Shown here: in pieces, positions 23,488-33,646 of the stretch
Layout of the letters: every line of letters starts with the position of its first letter
Position numbering within the stretch: the first letter of the stretch is position 1
Assembly: GCF_014207445.1 (NCBI RefSeq)
Contig: NZ_JACHEM010000003.1
Span: forward strand, 248,001-312,000
Source of the DNA: Streptomyces candidus
Lineage (GTDB): Bacteria; Actinomycetota; Actinomycetes; Streptomycetales; Streptomycetaceae
Length of the DNA stretch: 64,000 nt
Reading direction: 5' to 3'
The notes under the pieces: generated by a model
What the model saw: the letters and a program-made list of their open reading frames with translations, nothing else
What the model was told of the DNA's origin: nothing
The model's database searches: none
Position numbers and translations under genes: made by a program

Positions 23488-25958
23488 CGACCGCCGCGGA
23501 CGTTGCGGCCGTGGCACCCGAAGCCCCTGCGGGCACGGCTGCCCGGCCCGCCGGACCACCGGGCGCCCCCTCGTCGCCCCCGCGGGGGCCCTGGCTTCTG
23601 GGAGTGCGCCATCACGGCCCCGGTTCGGCCCGCGCGGTGCGGGAGGCACTCGACGCAGCGCGTCCGCGCGCCGTGCTGATCGAGGGGCCGCCGGAGGGGG
23701 ACGCCCTGCTCCCGCTCGCCGCGGATCCGGGGATGCGGCCGCCGGTCGCCCTGCTGGCACACGTGCGGGACGACCCGGGCCGGGCGTCGTTCTGGCCGCT
23801 CGCCGAGTTCTCCCCGGAGTGGGTCGCCATCCGCTGGGCGCTGGCGCACGACGCGGCCGTCCGCTTCATCGACCTGCCGGCCGCGCACTCGCTGGCGGCC
23901 CGCGAAGAGCCCGAGGAGAGCGGTCAGGACGGCCACGGGGCCGTACCGGGTGTTGAGTTCGACGACAGACCCGAGGAAGACGGAGGCGGGTCCGCCGCGC
24001 TGCGGGTCGACCCGCTCGCCGTGCTCGCCGACGCAGCAGGGTACGACGACCCGGAGCGCTGGTGGGAGGACGTCGTCGAGCACCGCGCCGCCGGGGAGAG
24101 CGACGCGTTCGCCCCGTTCCAGGCCGTCGCCGACGCCATGGCGGCGCTGCGCGAGGAGTACGGCGACGCGGGGCACCGCCACGACCTGGTGCGCGAGGCA
24201 CACATGCGCCTCCAGTTGCGCGCGGCGAATAAGGAGTTCGGCGACGACGTCGCGGTGGTCTGCGGCGCGTGGCACGTTCCCGCGCTGGCCGGCAGGCCGC
24301 CCGCCCTGACCGCCGACCGGGCACTCCTCAAGGGGCTGCCCAAGGTCAAGGCCGAGCTGACCTGGGTCCCCTGGACCCACCGCCGGCTCGCCCGGCGCAG
24401 CGGATACGGCGCGGGCATCGACTCGCCCGGCTGGTACGGCCACCTGTTCGACGCGGCGGACAAGCCGGTCGTGCGCTGGATGACCAAGGCCGCCGGGCTG
24501 CTGCGCGACGAGGACCGACCCGTCTCCTCCGCACACGTCATCGAGGCCGTACGGCTCGCCGAGGCCCTCGCCGTCATGCGCGGGCGGCCGCTCGCGGGGC
24601 TCACCGAGACGACCGACGCGATCCGGGCCGTCATGTGCGAGGGCTCCGACGTACCGCTCTCGCTCGTACACGACAGGCTGGTCGTCGGCGACGTGCTGGG
24701 CGAGGTGCCGGAGGGAGCCCCCGCCGTCCCGCTGCAACGCGACCTCACCCGGCAGCAGCGCACCCTGCGGCTCACAGCGGAAGCCGCGGTGCGGGAGTTG
24801 GATCTCGACCTGCGCAAGGACACCGACGCCGCCCGCAGCCGCCTGCTGCACCGACTGCGGCTGCTCGGCGTCGGCTGGGGCGAGCCGGCCGTCTCGCGGG
24901 GCAGCACCGGCACCTTCCGCGAGGGCTGGCGGCTGCGCTGGGAGCCCGAACTGTCGGTAAAGGTCGCCGAGGCAGGGATCTGGGGCACTACCGTCCTGGC
25001 CGCCGCCACCGCGAAAGCGCAGTCCCAGGCGGTCTCGGCGAAGGCGCTCGCGGACATCACCGCCCTGGCCGAACGCTGTCTGCTCGCCGAACTCCCCGAC
25101 GCGCTGCCCGTGGTGATGCGCTGTCTCGCCGACCGCGCCGCCCTGGACAGCGACGTCGGTCACCTCGCCCAGGCACTCCCCGCCCTCGCCCGCACCCTCA
25201 GGTACGGCGATGTGCGCGGCACCGGCACCGCCGCCCTCACCGACGTCGCCGCGGGCCTCGCCGAACGGATCTGTGTCGGTCTGCCCCCCGCCTGTACGGG
25301 TCTGGACGCGGAAGGCGCCGCCGAAATGCGCGGCCACCTCGATGCCGTGCACACCGTGACAGCCCTCCTCGACCGTCCCGCCGGGGAGCGGGGCGGCGAC
25401 AGCTCCGCTGCCCTGCGCGCGCGGTGGGCCCACGTATTGGGCAAGCTCGCGGGGCGGGACAGCGTCGCCGGAGTGATCCGGGGCCGGGCCGTCCGCCTCC
25501 TCCTCGACGACGGGCGGCTCGACGAGGAAGAGACCGCACGTCTCATGGGCCTCGCCCTCTCGCCCGGAAATCCGCCGGCCGACGCGGCGGCCTGGGTCGA
25601 GGGCTTCGCCGGCGGCGCGTCCGGATCGGGCATGCTCCTGATCCACGACCAGCGCCTCCTCGGCCTGGTCGACGCCTGGCTCACCGAGGTGGCGCCGGAC
25701 GCCTTCACCGATGTGCTGCCGCTGCTGCGGCGCACGTTCTCGGCGTACGAGGCGGGGGTGCGGCGCACCCTCGGCGAGCTGGTCCGGCGCGGACCCGCCG
25801 GACCAGCCGGCGGCGGGCCGAGAGCCGGGACGGAGGCCGCCGCACCGGGCTTCGGACCCGCGCTCGACCCGGCGCGCGCCGACGCCGTGCTTCCGATCCT
25901 GCACCTGTTGCTGGGCATTGACCAGGAAGACGCTCCGACGGAGGCGACCACCCCATGA
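23484..25958 (+). CDS. DUF5682 protein with TIKI/TraB/EreA-like GxxH motifs
   Basis: An 824-residue cytosolic protein, the largest of the cluster. The N-terminal 270 residues hold GVRHHGPGS (G40-H43), VLIEGPPEGD (Glu67) and VVCGAWHVP (G261-H264). Two GxxH motifs plus a Glu after the second strand are the signature of the TIKI / TraB-PrgY / EreA / ChaN superfamily of probable metal-dependent hydrolases; membership is my inference. An acidic insert lies at about 141-170. The remainder is alpha-helical and may be a repeat scaffold. It overlaps both neighbours by four bases (ATGA). It is the best candidate for the effector of the MoxR-VWA machine. Confidence 0.88.
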   Translation: MTTAADVAAVAPEAPAGTAARPAGPPGAPSSPPRGPWLLGVRHHGPGSARAVREALDAARPRAVLIEGPPEGDALLPLAADPGMRPPVALLAHVRDDPGRASFWPLAEFSPEWVAIRWALAHDAAVRFIDLPAAHSLAAREEPEESGQDGHGAVPGVEFDDRPEEDGGGSAALRVDPLAVLADAAGYDDPERWWEDVVEHRAAGESDAFAPFQAVADAMAALREEYGDAGHRHDLVREAHMRLQLRAANKEFGDDVAVVCGAWHVPALAGRPPALTADRALLKGLPKVKAELTWVPWTHRRLARRSGYGAGIDSPGWYGHLFDAADKPVVRWMTKAAGLLRDEDRPVSSAHVIEAVRLAEALAVMRGRPLAGLTETTDAIRAVMCEGSDVPLSLVHDRLVVGDVLGEVPEGAPAVPLQRDLTRQQRTLRLTAEAAVRELDLDLRKDTDAARSRLLHRLRLLGVGWGEPAVSRGSTGTFREGWRLRWEPELSVKVAEAGIWGTTVLAAATAKAQSQAVSAKALADITALAERCLLAELPDALPVVMRCLADRAALDSDVGHLAQALPALARTLRYGDVRGTGTAALTDVAAGLAERICVGLPPACTGLDAEGAAEMRGHLDAVHTVTALLDRPAGERGGDSSAALRARWAHVLGKLAGRDSVAGVIRGRAVRLLLDDGRLDEEETARLMGLALSPGNPPADAAAWVEGFAGGASGSGMLLIHDQRLLGLVDAWLTEVAPDAFTDVLPLLRRTFSAYEAGVRRTLGELVRRGPAGPAGGGPRAGTEAAAPGFGPALDPARADAVLPILHLLLGIDQEDAPTEATTP

Positions 25959-27274
25959 CCCCACCCGGCCCCACCTCCACGCCCGCCCCCGCCGCCGACC
26001 CCACACCCGGCCCCAGCCCTGCCCCCGCCACCACAACCGCGTCCGATCCCGCCACCGCCACCGCCACCGCCACCCCCGCACCCCCACCCGCCCCCACCGC
26101 ACCGGAATCCGCTGTCGACGAGCGGCTGCGGCGATGGCGGATGGTTCTCGGCGGCGGCTCCGCCGACGGCACCGGCCGGGCGCTCACCGGCCGGGACGCC
26201 GCGATGGACGGCGCCCTCACCGCCCTCTACGGCGGCCGCGGCGCCTCGGGAGCTCACAGCGGGACGCAGGGCGGGAGCGGCGACAGGTCCGGCGGACTCG
26301 GCGCCTCCGCACCGTCGGTCGCCCGCTGGCTGGGCGACATCCGGACGTACTTCCCCAGCTCCGTCGTCCAGGTCATGCAACGCGACGCCATCGACCGGCT
26401 CGGGCTGTCCGCATTGCTCCTGGAGCCGGAGATGCTGGAGGCCGTAGAGGCCGACGTCCATCTGGTCGGCACGCTCCTCTCGCTCAACAAGGCGATGCCC
26501 GAGACCACCAAGGAGACCGCCAGGGCCGTCGTGCGCAAGGTCGTGCAGGATCTGGAGAAGCGCCTTGCCTCCCGCACCCGCGCCACCCTCACGGGCGCTC
26601 TGGACCGCAGCGCCCGCGTCCAGCGGCCCCGGCATCACGACATCGACTGGGACCGTACGATTCGCGCCAATCTCAAGAACTACGTCCCCGGCCGCAGCAC
26701 CGTGATACCCGAACGGCTGATCGGACACGGGCGGGCCTCCCAGTCGGTCAAGAAGGAGGTCGTGCTCTGCGTGGACCAGTCGGGCTCGATGGCGGCCTCC
26801 GTCGTCTACGCGTCCGTCTTCGGCGCCGTCCTCGCGTCGATGCGCTCTTTGCGGACGCGACTGGTCGTCTTCGACACCGCCGTCGTCGACCTCACCGACG
26901 ACCTCGACGACCCCGTGGACGTGCTCTTCGGCACCCAGCTCGGCGGCGGCACCGACATCAACCGGGCCCTCGCGTACTGCCAGTCCCGGATCACCCGCCC
27001 CGCCGACACCGTCGTCGTCCTGATCAGCGACCTGTACGAGGGCGGCATACGCAACGAGATGCTCAAGCGGGTCGCCGCGATGAAGGCCTCCGGGGTCCAG
27101 TTCGTCACGCTGCTCGCCCTTTCGGACGAGGGCGCCCCCGCCTACGACCGCGAGCACGCGGCGGCCCTGGCCGCCCTCGGAGCCCCCGCCTTCGCCTGTA
27201 CCCCGGACCTGTTCCCCGAGGTCATGGCGGCGGCCGTCGAGAGGAGGCCCATACCGGTACCGGACACGGCATGA
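25955..27274 (+). CDS. VWA-domain protein, MoxR partner
   Basis: A 439-residue protein. The first 50 residues are a Pro/Thr/Ala-rich tail. A helical middle region precedes the von Willebrand A domain, whose metal site (MIDAS) is complete: DQSGSM starting at residue 274, the Thr in GGGTDINR, and the Asp in LISDLYEGG. VWA partners of MoxR ATPases bind substrates or clients through the metal site. It is last in the coupled moxR-DUF5682-VWA operon. There is no signal peptide or membrane helix, so the complex should be cytosolic. Confidence 0.93.
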   Translation: MTPPGPTSTPAPAADPTPGPSPAPATTTASDPATATATATPAPPPAPTAPESAVDERLRRWRMVLGGGSADGTGRALTGRDAAMDGALTALYGGRGASGAHSGTQGGSGDRSGGLGASAPSVARWLGDIRTYFPSSVVQVMQRDAIDRLGLSALLLEPEMLEAVEADVHLVGTLLSLNKAMPETTKETARAVVRKVVQDLEKRLASRTRATLTGALDRSARVQRPRHHDIDWDRTIRANLKNYVPGRSTVIPERLIGHGRASQSVKKEVVLCVDQSGSMAASVVYASVFGAVLASMRSLRTRLVVFDTAVVDLTDDLDDPVDVLFGTQLGGGTDINRALAYCQSRITRPADTVVVLISDLYEGGIRNEMLKRVAAMKASGVQFVTLLALSDEGAPAYDREHAAALAALGAPAFACTPDLFPEVMAAAVERRPIPVPDTA

Positions 27275-27316
27275 CCGGACAAGGGAACACCGGACGTCCG
27301 GTCCGTCGGACACTGC

Positions 27317-27473
27317 GTGACAGCGCTCAAGGCTGCGAGTGGCACTCTGTGACAGGTATCACCGCTCAGGTGTGAGCTGCGATTTAGGGACCCACGTCCC
27401 TCGGGGATAACCTGCGAGACGGACATGCCGCGTACCGGAACCGTGTACGCCTCCCTAGTGACAGCGCTGTCAC
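27317..27473 (+). promoter_or_regulatory. sucCD promoter region with CRP-like site and palindromes
   Basis: TGTGACAGGTATCACC (27348-27363) matches the CRP pattern TGTGA-N6-TCACA at nine of ten positions. AGGGAC-CCAC-GTCCCT (27386-27401) is an inverted repeat. GATAAC (27405-27410) is a good -10 box, placing the start near 27417, so the CRP-like centre would be near -61. In the leader lies GTGACAGCGCTGTCAC (27458-27473), a perfect 16-bp palindrome; its first 11 bases also occur at 27317-27327. Which protein binds is not known. Confidence 0.5.
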
Positions 27474-27555
27474 GTTGCCTTCGCGGCACGCCCATCGCAT
27501 TCAACACACGAACCGCGATAACGAACCGCGAACACCAGAAAAGGGACGGACGCGC

Positions 27556-28737
27556 GTGGACCTGTTCGAGTACCAGGCGAGGGACCTCTTCGCCAAGCAC
27601 GGTGTACCGGTGCTGGCCGGTGAAGTCATTGACACGCCTGAGGCGGCGCGCAAGGCCACTGAGGGGATGGGCGGCAAGTCCGTCGTCAAGGCTCAGGTGA
27701 AGGTCGGCGGCCGCGGAAAGGCCGGCGGCGTGAAGCTCGCCGCCACCCCCGACGAGGCAGTCGCTCGCGCGACGGACATCCTCGGCATGGACATCAAGGG
27801 CCACACGGTCCACAAGGTGATGATCGCCGAGCTGTCTCCGGAGATCGAGGCGGAGTACTACGTCTCGTACCTCCTCGACCGCACCAACCGCACCTTCCTG
27901 GCCATGGCCTCGGTGCAGGGCGGCATGGACATCGAGGAGGTCGCGGAGAAGACTCCCGAGGCCCTCGCGAAGGTCCCGGTCAACGCCAACGACGGCGTCA
28001 CCATCGAGAAGGCCCGCGAGATCGTCGCGCTGGCGAAGTTCCCGGCCGACGTGGCCGAGGGTGTCGCCGAGGCCATGGTGACCCTGTGGGACACCTTCGT
28101 CGCGGAGGACGCCCTCCTCGTCGAGGTCAACCCGCTGGTGAAGACCAAGGACGGCCGCATCCTGGCGCTGGACGGAAAGGTCTCTCTCGACGAGAACGCC
28201 GACTTCCGCCAGCCCGACCACGAGGCTCTTGAGGACAAGGCCGCAGCCAACCCGCTCGAGGCTGCCGCCAAGGCCAAGAACCTCAACTACGTCAAGCTCG
28301 ACGGCGAGGTCGGCATCATCGGAAACGGTGCCGGTCTGGTCATGTCGACCCTGGACGTCGTCGCGTACGCCGGTGAGAACCACGGCAACGTGAAGCCCGC
28401 CAACTTCCTCGACATCGGTGGCGGCGCCTCCGCAGAGGTCATGGCGAACGGCCTGGAGATCATTCTCGGCGACCCGGACGTCAAGTCCGTGTTCGTCAAC
28501 GTCTTCGGCGGCATCACCGCCTGCGACGAGGTCGCCAACGGCATCGTTCAGGCCCTTGAGCTGCTCAAGAGCAAGGGCGAGGAAGTCAACAAGCCCCTCG
28601 TTGTCCGTCTCGACGGCAACAACGCGGAGCTGGGTCGCAAGATCCTCTCCGACGCCAACCACCCGCTCGTGCAGCGCGTGGACACCATGGACGGCGCGGC
28701 CGACAAGGCCGCCGAGCTCGCCGCAGCTGCGAAGTAA
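27556..28737 (+). CDS. sucC: Succinyl-CoA synthetase beta subunit (ADP-forming)
   Basis: A 393-residue TCA-cycle enzyme subunit that with SucD makes succinate and ATP or GTP from succinyl-CoA. It starts [19 protein letters not shown], with the ATP-grasp domain ([20 protein letters not shown]) and ends in the ligase-CoA domain ([36 protein letters not shown]). The GTG start at 27556 has AAGGGACGG upstream; the open frame extends to 27475 but without coding character. It is 21 bp from sucD, one operon. Control elements lie upstream (27317-27473). Confidence 0.97.
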   Translation: MDLFEYQARDLFAKHGVPVLAGEVIDTPEAARKATEGMGGKSVVKAQVKVGGRGKAGGVKLAATPDEAVARATDILGMDIKGHTVHKVMIAELSPEIEAEYYVSYLLDRTNRTFLAMASVQGGMDIEEVAEKTPEALAKVPVNANDGVTIEKAREIVALAKFPADVAEGVAEAMVTLWDTFVAEDALLVEVNPLVKTKDGRILALDGKVSLDENADFRQPDHEALEDKAAANPLEAAAKAKNLNYVKLDGEVGIIGNGAGLVMSTLDVVAYAGENHGNVKPANFLDIGGGASAEVMANGLEIILGDPDVKSVFVNVFGGITACDEVANGIVQALELLKSKGEEVNKPLVVRLDGNNAELGRKILSDANHPLVQRVDTMDGAADKAAELAAAAK

Positions 28738-28758
28738 GGAAGAGGGACTCCAAACACC

Positions 28759-29643
28759 ATGGCTATCTTCCTCACCAAGGACAGCAAGGTCATCGTCCAG
28801 GGCATGACCGGTGCCACGGGCATGAAGCACACCAAGCTCATGCTGGCCGACGGCACCAACATCGTCGGCGGCGTGAACCCGCGCAAGGCCGGCACGTCCG
28901 TCGACTTCGACGGCACGGAGGTCCCGGTCTTCGGCTCGGTCAAGGAGGCCATGGAGAAGACGGGCGCGGACGTGTCCGTCCTCTTCGTGCCGCCGGCCTT
29001 CGCCAAGGCCGCCGTCGTCGAGGCGATCGACGCCGAGATCCCCCTCGCCGTCGTCATCACCGAGGGCATCGCGGTCCACGACTCGGCCGCCTTCTGGTCG
29101 TACGCCTCGGCCAAGGGCAACAAGACCCGCATCATCGGCCCGAACTGCCCCGGTCTCATCACCCCGGGCCAGTCCAACGCCGGCATCATCCCGGGCGACA
29201 TCACGAAGCCGGGCCGCATCGGCCTGGTCTCGAAGTCCGGCACGCTGACGTACCAGATGATGTACGAGCTCCGTGACATCGGCTTCAGCTCCGCCGTCGG
29301 CATCGGTGGCGACCCGGTCATCGGTACGACGCACATCGACGCGCTCGCCGCGTTCGAGGCCGACCCCGACACCGACCTGATCGTCATGATCGGCGAGATC
29401 GGCGGCGACGCCGAGGAGCGTGCGGCCGACTACATCGCGAAGAACGTGTCGAAGCCGGTCGTCGGCTACGTCGCGGGCTTCACCGCCCCCGAGGGCAAGA
29501 CGATGGGTCACGCCGGCGCGATCGTCTCCGGTTCGTCTGGCACCGCCCAGGCGAAGAAGGAGGCCCTTGAGGCCGCCGGCGTCAAGGTCGGCAAGACGCC
29601 GACCGAGACGGCGAAGCTGGCGCGCGCGATCCTCGCGGGCTGA
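28759..29643 (+). CDS. sucD: Succinyl-CoA synthetase alpha subunit
   Basis: A 294-residue subunit that binds CoA and carries the phospho-His intermediate. The Rossmann CoA-binding domain begins [20 protein letters not shown]; the catalytic His251 is in [12 protein letters not shown], and GPNCPGLI is conserved. It follows sucC by 21 bp with a GGAAGAGGGA Shine-Dalgarno; a strong terminator follows. Length is normal for the family. Confidence 0.97.
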   Translation: MAIFLTKDSKVIVQGMTGATGMKHTKLMLADGTNIVGGVNPRKAGTSVDFDGTEVPVFGSVKEAMEKTGADVSVLFVPPAFAKAAVVEAIDAEIPLAVVITEGIAVHDSAAFWSYASAKGNKTRIIGPNCPGLITPGQSNAGIIPGDITKPGRIGLVSKSGTLTYQMMYELRDIGFSSAVGIGGDPVIGTTHIDALAAFEADPDTDLIVMIGEIGGDAEERAADYIAKNVSKPVVGYVAGFTAPEGKTMGHAGAIVSGSSGTAQAKKEALEAAGVKVGKTPTETAKLARAILAG

Positions 29644-29698
29644 TCCGCAGCACCCGTTCACGGCGTCCGCCTGCGGCGCCGGCACGGTTTTCCGTAAG

Positions 29699-29738
29699 CA
29701 CGTGGCCCGCACCCCGGAGACGGGGGGCGGGCCACGTG
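29699..29738. terminator. Bidirectional terminator after sucD
   Basis: Bases 29699-29710 pair perfectly with 29727-29738 (12 bp) and an inner CCCCG/CGGGG stem (29712-29716 with 29721-29725) extends it. It lies between the convergent stops of sucD and the XRE/sigma-like gene. Confidence 0.8.
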
Positions 29739-29764
29739 CGTTGTGCGACGCCTTCCGCGACCTC

Positions 29765-31324
29765 TCAGCGGGGCTGCGGAAGCAGGCGCTCCGGGCCGGC
29801 CTCGGGCTCGGCGCGGAGCTTGGCGCGCAGTTGCATGTCGTACGAGGACAGCCGCTGCGGTCCGCTGTGCGCGGGGACCCCACCGACCGGTTCGCCCGGA
29901 GGGCGCGGCGATTCGTACCGGGTCGGAGCGGTCGCGAGGGTGAACGCGGTCGCGCCGATGATCAGCGTGGTGAACGCGATGGCCGCCCGGGTCCAGAACC
30001 GGATTCTGCGCTCGCCGCCCGTCCGTACCGCCTCGCCCGGCGGGAGGCCGTCCGCCGGCTGGGCGAGCGCGAGCGTGCCGAGACGTTCCTGCAGCAGGGC
30101 GGACTGTTCCGCGGGGGTGCGGGCCTCGGCCACCTCCGGCAGCCGGCGGGCCACGACGGAGCGTGCGTACTCCAGTCGGCTCGCGGCGGCCGGGGTGGTG
30201 GCCTCGGTCTCGGCCGCGGTCTCGGGCAGGTCCAGACCGAGGCCGTCGTAGAGGACGAGGGTGCGGCGGTACGGGGGCGGCAGTTCGAGCAGGGCGTGCA
30301 GGAGGGCGCGGGGGACGGCGGCCGGTCCGGCCCCGTTCGCGGAGACGGCCTCGGATCCGGCTGCGGACGGCTCCGCGGGCGGCCCGCAGTCCGACGGCGC
30401 GCCCGTCGCCGCTGCCGCGGGCTCCGGCGCCGCGGTGGGTTCGTCGACGCGCCGGTGGCCGGGACGCAGGCGGTGCCAGGGGGACATCGCGTACTCGTAC
30501 GCCGCCGCGCGCACCCAGCCCGCCGGATCGCGGTCGGTGGCGACCGCGGGCCAGCGCTGCCAGGCGAGCTGGAAGGCCCGCTCGACCGTCTCCCGGGCAA
30601 GCCGGTTGCGCCCGGTGAGGAGGTAGGCCTGGCGGACCAGGGAGGGTGCGGTGCGCGCGTAGAGCTCGTCGAAGGCCTGGGCGGGGGTGCGACGGCCCGG
30701 CTGCGGGAGGCCGCCGGGGTGCTCCGGCGCGGCGGGGGACTTCCCGCGGGCCGGGGTGGCGGGGTGATCCGTGCGCGCACGGACCCGTTCGGCGGGGCGA
30801 TCCGTGCGGGCCGTTCCGGCGGGTCGGGCCGGGGCGGCGGTGGGGTTCGTGCGGGTTGTCCCGGCAGCGGCTTCCTCCGAGGCCTGCGGGGCGGCCGATG
30901 CCGGTGCGTCAGGTGCGTCCCGCGTATCGGGCGGGGGGCCGGTACGGGCCGGGGTGGCGCGGCCCTCGGTCCTGAGTTCTTCTTCGATGCCGGCGAGGAG
31001 CCCGGCGTACACCTCCCCCTTGTGACCGCGGGGGGTGGTGCGGCCCGTTTCCCAGGCGCGGACCGTTTCGCGGGTGACGCCCAGGATCGTCGCCACCTGT
31101 GCCTGCGACAGCGCCTTGGCCTCGCGCAGCCTTCGGCGCTCCTTCGGGGGCGGCAGGGGGTCCGGCGGCCCGGCGGTGGGAGCAGCGGGCGCGGCGGGCG
31201 CGGTGGGCGCCGTGGGAGCGACGGGTGCCCCGGGAGCAGCGGAGGTCGCGGGAGCGAGGGGTGCGGCGGGAGTGGTGGGCGCCGCGGGTGCGGAGGTGGT
31301 GGCGGACCGGAGGATGTGCGTCAT
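29765..31324 (-). CDS. XRE-type regulator with sigma-factor-like middle and a C-terminal membrane helix
   Basis: A 519-residue mosaic protein. After an Ala/Pro-rich tail (about 55 residues), an XRE helix-turn-helix reads [22 protein letters not shown] low-complexity linker follows. The middle ([22 protein letters not shown] then [17 protein letters not shown]) resembles region 2 of ECF sigma factors, and [21 protein letters not shown] resembles region 4. One hydrophobic helix ([20 protein letters not shown]) near the end would anchor it to the membrane. The fusion suggests a membrane-bound regulator, not a normal sigma factor. It is divergent from the DUF6350 gene across an AT-rich spacer. 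Confidence 0.82.
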   Translation of the reverse strand: MTHILRSATTSAPAAPTTPAAPLAPATSAAPGAPVAPTAPTAPAAPAAPTAGPPDPLPPPKERRRLREAKALSQAQVATILGVTRETVRAWETGRTTPRGHKGEVYAGLLAGIEEELRTEGRATPARTGPPPDTRDAPDAPASAAPQASEEAAAGTTRTNPTAAPARPAGTARTDRPAERVRARTDHPATPARGKSPAAPEHPGGLPQPGRRTPAQAFDELYARTAPSLVRQAYLLTGRNRLARETVERAFQLAWQRWPAVATDRDPAGWVRAAAYEYAMSPWHRLRPGHRRVDEPTAAPEPAAAATGAPSDCGPPAEPSAAGSEAVSANGAGPAAVPRALLHALLELPPPYRRTLVLYDGLGLDLPETAAETEATTPAAASRLEYARSVVARRLPEVAEARTPAEQSALLQERLGTLALAQPADGLPPGEAVRTGGERRIRFWTRAAIAFTTLIIGATAFTLATAPTRYESPRPPGEPVGGVPAHSGPQRLSSYDMQLRAKLRAEPEAGPERLLPQPR

Positions 31325-31400
31325 GGACGAGCCTCCCCGGCCCCGGCCGCCTCTGTGGTCCCCGCGGCCCCCGCGACCCGCGTTGCACTGAATCGGACGA

Positions 31401-31424
31401 AAAAGTACATAAACGTATATTGAG
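31401..31424. promoter_or_regulatory. AT-rich island in the divergent promoter region
   Basis: The segment AAAAGTACATAAACGTATAT, followed by TGAG, is the most AT-rich stretch of this part of the window and lies 77 bp before the XRE/sigma-like start and 62 bp before the DUF6350 GTG. It offers -10-like hexamers on both strands and is a likely promoter or operator core. Exact boxes cannot be fixed by eye. Confidence 0.4.
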
Positions 31425-31485
31425 CGACACGGCGGTCATTCACCCGTTACGTGAAGATGGCGCGTGTCGTGGGCAGCATGGCGAC

Positions 31486-33576
31486 GTGAACCCGAACCCA
31501 GTGGCCCAGCCCCACCACCAGCACGAGCGCCACAACGAGCGCGAGCAGGGCAACGGGGGGCCGCGCTCCGCGGCGCCCGGGTCGTCCGCGGTGTTCGGAC
31601 CCGTCGTGTCGTCCGCGTCGGTCGTCTGTCTGCTGCGCGGGGCGCTGGCCGCCGGGCTGGGGCTGGGGACGTTCGCCGTCGTGGTGATGGTGCTGTGGAT
31701 CAGTTCGCCGTACCCGGACGCGGGCGCCGGAGCCGCGCTGCGCATCGCCGCCGGTCTGTGGCTGCTCGCGCACGGCGCCGACCTCGTGCGCGCCGAGACC
31801 CTGAGCGGGGTCGCCGCGCCCGTCGGGCTGACCCCGCTGCTCCTTGCCGCGCTGCCGCTGTGGCTCGCGCACCGGGCGGCCAGGGACGCGCTGGAGGAGG
31901 ACGAGGACGAGGACGACCGGCGGAACGTGCCCTCCGGCTGGACGGCCTTCGGTGGCGTGACGGTCGGCTACCTGCTGGTGGGATGCGCCGCAGTGTTCTA
32001 CGCAGCCGGGGGACCGCTGCCCGCCGAACCGCTCGGCGCGGCCGTGTACGTGCCACTCGTCGTGGCGACCGCCGCCGGGGCCGGGGTGTGGACCGCGTAC
32101 GGGCGCCCGCGCGGCCCGCTGCCAGGATGGGTCCCGGAGGGCGTGCGGCGCGCCTTCGTGCGCGCCCGGCTCGCGGCCGCGGCGCGGGCGGCGGCAGCCG
32201 GGACGACGGCGCTGGTGGGCGGCGGGGCTCTGGTCGTCGGAGCGTCGCTGACCATGCACGCGGAGCTCGCGCAGCAGTCGTTCCAGCAGCTCGCGGGGGA
32301 GTGGTCCGGGCGGTTCGCGGTGCTGCTGCTGGCGCTGACACTGGTGCCCAACGCCGCCGTCTGGGCGGCTTCGTACGGGATCGGGCCGGGGTTCGGGCTG
32401 GGGACGGGGGCGACCGTCTCGCCGCTCGGGACGACGGGGGACGTCGCGCTGCCGGACTTCCCGCTGCTGGCGGCGCTGCCCGCACAGGTCCCTGCCACGC
32501 CGCTCAACTGGGCCGCTTCGGCAGCGCCGTTGGCGGCCGGGCTGGCGGTGGCGTGGTTCACCGTACGGGTGGCCGCGCCCGCGTATGCCGTACGGGAGGA
32601 GGCCTGGAGCCGGAGCAGGACGGCGGGTACGGCTGCGCTCGCCGGGGCCGGCTGCGGGGCGGCGACGGCGGTGCTGGCGGCGGCGTCGGGCGGACCGCTG
32701 GGCGCGGAACGGCTGGCGGAGTTCGGCCCGGTGTGGTGGGCCACGGGGCTGGGCGCGGCGGTCTGGACGGCGGGCGTGGGGACGCTCGGGGCACTGGGGC
32801 TACGGGCCTGGCGCCTGCGGGGGCCCTGGCGGGGATGGCGGGTTTTCCGGGTCTTCTCCGGTGGCGGGACCCAGGCGGCCTCCGGGGCTCCCGGGACCGG
32901 CGAGGACGCCGGGGACACCGTGACTTCCGGAGGGGCTGCCGGGTACGTGCCTCCCGTGGCCTCCTGGGTCTCGCTCGGGCGGGGGGCGCCTGGGGTACCT
33001 CTGCTGCCCGAGCCCCCCGTGGCACCCGTGGCCCCCGACGTACTTGCGATCCCTGACCCGCCCGGGGTGCCCGACGCGCTTGCGATCCCCGATCCGACTG
33101 TGGTCCCCGACGGACCCGCGGTTCCCGATCCGACTGTGGTCCCCGACGGACCCGCGGTTCCCGACCCGACTGTGGTCCCCGACGGGCCCGTTCCCGAGGC
33201 ACCTGCGATCTCCGAGGTACTCGTGCTTCCCGACGCCCCTGCGATCCCCGCGACCCCCGCGATTCCCCCCACGCCCGATACCGCCCGGCCGCCTGTGACC
33301 CTCGAAACGTCCGCGGCTGCCGTGCCGCCCATGCCGCTCACGCCTCCCCCGGGCCCCCCGCCACCCGTGCCTCCCGTACCGAAAGAGCCTTTTGCGGCGC
33401 CGGCCGTCCCCGGGCCGGCCGAGGCCCCGGGTGCTACCGGAGACGGATCGCCGTACGCGGGGGAGGCCGACAACTGGCATGACAGCGAGGCGCGGGAGGC
33501 CCGGTGGGCGGCGTTGAGAGACGCGTCCGGGGGGCTGGTGCCGGAGCTTCCGGAGGAGCGGGAGCGGGGGGAGTAG
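31486..33576 (+). CDS. DUF6350-type polytopic membrane protein with Pro-rich repeat tail
   Basis: About 696 residues from the GTG at 31486; the start is uncertain because no strong Shine-Dalgarno is seen. Residues 40-450 hold some ten to twelve hydrophobic helices, as in the actinobacterial DUF6350 membrane proteins usually found beside purN. The C-terminal 230 residues are hydrophilic and Pro/Val/Ala/Asp-rich and include three tandem copies of a 12-residue unit ([12 protein letters not shown]). The very end is conserved-looking ([20 protein letters not shown]). Function is unknown. Confidence 0.78.
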   Translation: MNPNPVAQPHHQHERHNEREQGNGGPRSAAPGSSAVFGPVVSSASVVCLLRGALAAGLGLGTFAVVVMVLWISSPYPDAGAGAALRIAAGLWLLAHGADLVRAETLSGVAAPVGLTPLLLAALPLWLAHRAARDALEEDEDEDDRRNVPSGWTAFGGVTVGYLLVGCAAVFYAAGGPLPAEPLGAAVYVPLVVATAAGAGVWTAYGRPRGPLPGWVPEGVRRAFVRARLAAAARAAAAGTTALVGGGALVVGASLTMHAELAQQSFQQLAGEWSGRFAVLLLALTLVPNAAVWAASYGIGPGFGLGTGATVSPLGTTGDVALPDFPLLAALPAQVPATPLNWAASAAPLAAGLAVAWFTVRVAAPAYAVREEAWSRSRTAGTAALAGAGCGAATAVLAAASGGPLGAERLAEFGPVWWATGLGAAVWTAGVGTLGALGLRAWRLRGPWRGWRVFRVFSGGGTQAASGAPGTGEDAGDTVTSGGAAGYVPPVASWVSLGRGAPGVPLLPEPPVAPVAPDVLAIPDPPGVPDALAIPDPTVVPDGPAVPDPTVVPDGPAVPDPTVVPDGPVPEAPAISEVLVLPDAPAIPATPAIPPTPDTARPPVTLETSAAAVPPMPLTPPPGPPPPVPPVPKEPFAAPAVPGPAEAPGATGDGSPYAGEADNWHDSEAREARWAALRDASGGLVPELPEERERGE
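33088..33192 (+). repeat. Three tandem 36-bp coding repeats
   Basis: Units at 33088-33123, 33124-33159 and 33160-33192 (last one shortened) encode [12 protein letters not shown]. The first two are identical in DNA, which points to a recent in-frame duplication and probable length variation between strains. Confidence 0.85.
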
Positions 33577-33646
33577 AGGGCGGAGCGCCGGTCGTGCGGG
33601 CGCGGCGGAACAGCGGCTGCCCGCCCCCGACGAGCGCCCGCCGCTC

